IMG/VR virus record: IMGVR_UViG_3300024252_000024
Coordinates: 1-47,948 of that record
DNA length: 47,948 bases
Reading direction: 5' to 3' (one strand)
DNA from: a virus
The notes beneath the pieces were generated by a model, which ran no database searches, was not told the DNA's origin, and saw only the letters and a program-made list of their open reading frames with translations. Positions 46,101-47,948 of the stretch are shown here, piece by piece (position 1 is the stretch's first letter; each line of letters opens with the position of its first letter). The position numbers were made by a program, and so were the translations under genes.

Positions 46101-47948
46101 TGTTTTACTTTTTGGCGAAACTGATTCACGTTGTTGCTCTCGTCGTTCTGCTGTAGCTTCTACATTTTTAGACATCTGTACAGCTGGAGTATCTGATGTA
46201 CTTGATGCCAGTGACTTACCAGTATTCTCTGCTAGAGAAACTCTTAAAGAGTTTAAGATCATGTCTTGTATGTCAACGTCGCTAAAACGATTGACGTCGT
46301 ATATCCCCAACCTGCGTAAAAAGTTTTTGACTGCACCTACCATGCGTCTAAACAATGTGTTGTTAGGAGATTTTTCGCCTAGCTTAGCCATGACCTCTTG
46401 TAAGAAAGGCTTACTGTCTACTTCAAATTCTGGGTACAGCTCTTGCACTTCACCAAAGAGCGCATCTATATCTGCGTTTTGTTTTCTTAATGTTTTGAGA
46501 CGGTTAAGTAGAGGCATGTAGTCTTTGCCTACCATTTTCTCTAATCCATAATGCTCACCTATCTCATGTAATAATATGCGACGCCCTTGACCTTTTTGTA
46601 TACGGTCAGCTACTAAATAAGATATGCCTGAGTTATTATCAAAGGCTCCATTAGCCGTTGAAGACATAGTAATGTTAGCAGGCAGTTGACTTACGTTGTC
46701 TACAATAACTAACTTACCTTTTTCTATCATCTTATTAATGTTGTTACCAAACTCTTTTACAAGGTCTGCTAATACTGTCGCTGCAGTTTGTCCTGTGCCT
46801 TCTGTTTCAGTTCGTGATTCTTGTATGTTGTCTTGGGCAGGTGTAGCGGTTTGAGTTTGCTCTTGTGTGGGCTTAACGTCTTTATATTTTTTTATAAATC
46901 TTTCTAGTTGTTTTATTTCACGTTGAAGATTTTTTACGTCTAGAGCAAAATCTTTTTCTTGACCCGCAAAGTCTTTTAGATTCTCTACCTCTTTATCTAA
47001 TAGATGCTCAGCTTCTTTGATTATATACTCATCTGTATACGCCGAAGTTTGATTTATCGCTTCTTCTAAAGACCTAGCATTATTATAAGAGTCTCCAAGT
47101 CCTTGATAATTATCTGCTGCATCAACGTCCATAAATTGTACTCGTAGCGCATCAACCTTTACCGCGTCTTTAATAATTGGTCTTACTTTCTTTGTAGTTT
47201 GTTGTGTAGGTTTGCCTTCAAAGGTATACGTTTTAGGGGGAGCAGTTCGTGATTCTTGAAACCCTAGCTCCCCATCAATTTGATCTACAAGTTGTCCCGT
47301 CAGTTCTCCATCTTCTTTTGCCTCTCTTAAGCGTTGTTTATTTTCAGAACTTAGTTTAGCAAAAGGAATCTCCGATATAGACATTTCTTCCCAAGCTTCT
47401 TCAACTGTTTCTTCTAATGCAGGATTGACGACATCCGCTCGCTCTCCAGTTGGTGAAACAGGACCAGTATCGACTTCCACTTTTCCTCCGACAGGACTTC
47501 CAAGTTCGGCGGCAGTTTCGCCGGTAGCGGATTCGAGAGGTAACGCATCGCTTCCTCTAATAATTTTATTTCTGTCAACGGCATCAATAGTTGTGGGTTC
47601 ATCTTGGATTGTCTCCTGTGGTGGTTCATAATTAATTTGTTCTATTTCATCTAGCCCATTGTAATACGCTATACCTTCTTCAATTGTCATACCTTCTGGA
47701 GGTCTAAACCCTTCATATGGAAGTTCTATATCTGCCTCATCATCGTCGTCTACCTCTTTCACGGCTTCTGCTACAAGTTCTTCTCTTACTTTTGTCCATT
47801 TATTAGTTTTAGGGTTGTAATTAAAAACTTCTCTAACACTAACAGCTTGCCCTTCTATCATTTTTTCTGATATTTTTATAGCTTCTTTAAATTCTTCTTG
47901 AATATCTGGTTTAATTATTGTAAGCCCTTGTATGTCCGCCGCCTCTTT
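43107..47948 (-). CDS. Giant virion-associated/polyvalent-type protein, 5' end beyond window
   Basis: At least 1613 codons: an ATG at 47861 opens 1584 residues, but the frame stays open for 29 more codons to the edge, so the true start is outside. Numbering from 47861: residues 1-270 charged and flexible; ~285-330 coiled coil; ~425-440 LLHEIGEHYGLEKMVG, zincin-like although H-E-x3-H rather than HExxH; ~1085-1120 hydrophobic helices (SSALVNATQLAIIVYPTLVA); ~1190-1260 charged, with FGKVMFTFKRYGHAMLHLLF; ~1305-1345 hydrophobic. Resembles large polyvalent/internal virion proteins that are ejected with the DNA. Role inferred. Confidence 0.65.
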   Translation of the reverse strand, partial: KEAADIQGLTIIKPDIQEEFKEAIKISEKMIEGQAVSVREVFNYNPKTNKWTKVREELVAEAVKEVDDDDEADIELPYEGFRPPEGMTIEEGIAYYNGLDEIEQINYEPPQETIQDEPTTIDAVDRNKIIRGSDALPLESATGETAAELGSPVGGKVEVDTGPVSPTGERADVVNPALEETVEEAWEEMSISEIPFAKLSSENKQRLREAKEDGELTGQLVDQIDGELGFQESRTAPPKTYTFEGKPTQQTTKKVRPIIKDAVKVDALRVQFMDVDAADNYQGLGDSYNNARSLEEAINQTSAYTDEYIIKEAEHLLDKEVENLKDFAGQEKDFALDVKNLQREIKQLERFIKKYKDVKPTQEQTQTATPAQDNIQESRTETEGTGQTAATVLADLVKEFGNNINKMIEKGKLVIVDNVSQLPANITMSSTANGAFDNNSGISYLVADRIQKGQGRRILLHEIGEHYGLEKMVGKDYMPLLNRLKTLRKQNADIDALFGEVQELYPEFEVDSKPFLQEVMAKLGEKSPNNTLFRRMVGAVKNFLRRLGIYDVNRFSDVDIQDMILNSLRVSLAENTGKSLASSTSDTPAVQMSKNVEATAERREQQRESVSPKSKTTQESRVDNKNIQFSKENPPGGVNPTQDNALFKYAGDLQQKLPLPTKDYIDGVWQKVLELPTWIKKAWTGMLGLQAMVDLYDKYLPSIKKLMNTLERRAAEVETTRAEVDVLGNLGMDVIQGKERRLIDYDEKTGQVKIDDNGQVVLTDKTTSRKYTDGQLKTWEQTTYKLSERDIDPRDQANFTDPDVIKFFNLPPELQALSIAYTEKFEQYGNNLLDAYKTAAEKAVQKDETAQEVVERVVKEFTENRLKFYHPFRRRGDYVLSYVSEKDLAEHNEIMEQIENSDESKDQKAFRKAQEFKRYQPLVQTSRYETKAAYVEAAIRQESADGITVLKAEIDPENKSFRVSGEGAVGIMQEVTSILQKTDEEGKPVVDEAVIKEVAGLFLDALPSQSIKQQSRQRIGTGGYIEDVVGGFIDLGARMATQVANLKYIPEINENIKDVGTENATMQADLDPTNPKDASLQTSLSSVVERLEDSKSFFHNPVAGPISSRFAYLSYLTSIAGNVSSALVNATQLAIIVYPTLVAEYGFGTANRVMGQAFSYYFGGGKDSNRGFLPDQSFGMKDGKLRTDLPEDLQQLYKTGIDNSVFRRGVGYELTEMRKTNAKDFVGTKAKFDALMGWMFQNTERMNREVTYIAGYLAAKEKGDSFEVAEEKSREFTRRSHGTALPEIGPKFFQQDFGKVMFTFKRYGHAMLHLLFKAFNDAYRGESKEVRNIARKQILGIYGASFTFAGLQGVPLYGFTQALAEMMYAMFGDEDEPFDFEESTREIFGDIGYRGPLNKLLNVDIASRTGFANLIWREDPRRISEVGLMPYVLEQGLGPSFSYGLSVNRGLQDMARGNIYRGIEQTLPAFARNPMKAIRYATEGAVNRKGAEITPLNPLDGFLQIFGFTNEDLSLQYARNQSMKQAEKNFNARRSGLLKAAYLARKNGDFDMMREVQSKINDFNRSTIGSANPITGSSLKRSYKTTEDSLNNSVGGITLGKRIEKVIRKDMGS

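Noticed and set aside
1-47948. Integrase, excisionase, repressor, tRNA genes or phage RNA polymerase
   Set aside because: Looked for and not seen; HTH proteins present do not resemble CI/Cro pairs, so temperate lifestyle is not supported from this window.

Overview
The window is a bacteriophage genome segment, AT-rich and densely packed, with genes commonly overlapping by 1-16 bases (ATGA, TAATG or TTGA junctions). A P22-type portal, a large terminase, a scaffold-like protein, a short tail-gene set and the absence of any tape-measure protein suggest a podovirus. The abundance of conserved-but-unnamed small genes is typical of uncultured aquatic phages. No integrase, repressor/Cro pair, tRNA or phage RNA polymerase was recognised. 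The early promoters look like host sigma70 extended -10 promoters, so host RNA polymerase probably does the transcription. The host cannot be named from sequence alone; a Gram-negative bacterium fits the signal peptides and the podovirus layout.

Layout. (1) 20165 down to 1, minus strand: late module. The order is terminase small-like, TerL, unknown, portal, unknown, GroES-like co-chaperonin, a broken HNH gene, scaffold-like, head proteins, major capsid with a terminator behind it, two more virion-like proteins, a holin-like protein, a run of small Lys-rich proteins sharing C-terminal tags, adaptor-like proteins, a methyltransferase-DUF115 fusion, and repeat-rich tail proteins. The last gene runs off base 1. 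(2) 20166-20596: divergent control region. (3) 20597-23706, plus strand: immediate-early cassettes. Each has an extended -10 promoter, several have a recurring 30-base box centred about 60 bases upstream of the start site, and most end in a hairpin terminator with a GNRA loop. (4) 23714-24396: gene-free region with iterons, DnaA-box-like sites and an AT-rich tract, a candidate replication origin. (5) 24397-31008, plus: about 28 small, mostly acidic, tightly coupled genes, including a VRR-NUC nuclease and a DUF3310 protein. (6) 31005-43110, plus: replication and DNA-modification module. It holds a family A DNA polymerase, a 2OG-Fe(II) oxygenase-like protein, a Mom-like DNA modification enzyme, a Cas4/AddB-like nuclease, an HNH nuclease, a SNF2-type helicase, a protein joining a helix-turn-helix to an RNA polymerase alpha C-terminal domain, an ssDNA-binding protein, and a PrimPol-DUF927 helicase. 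(7) 43107-47948, minus: the C-terminal ~1613 codons of a giant protein whose start lies beyond the right edge.

The minus-strand late genes leave the window at base 1 and a minus-strand giant gene enters it at the right edge. The simplest reading is a two-arm map: divergent at 20.2-20.6 kb and convergent at 43.1 kb, where the two stop codons share CTAG. The missing tail and lysis genes (endolysin, nozzle) would lie outside the window between its two ends. The most striking candidates for new biology are the boxed early-promoter cassettes together with the HTH-alphaCTD protein, the iteron/DnaA-box origin, the Mom-like and oxygenase genes beside the polymerase, and the family of virion-module proteins with a shared basic Gly-rich C-terminal tag.
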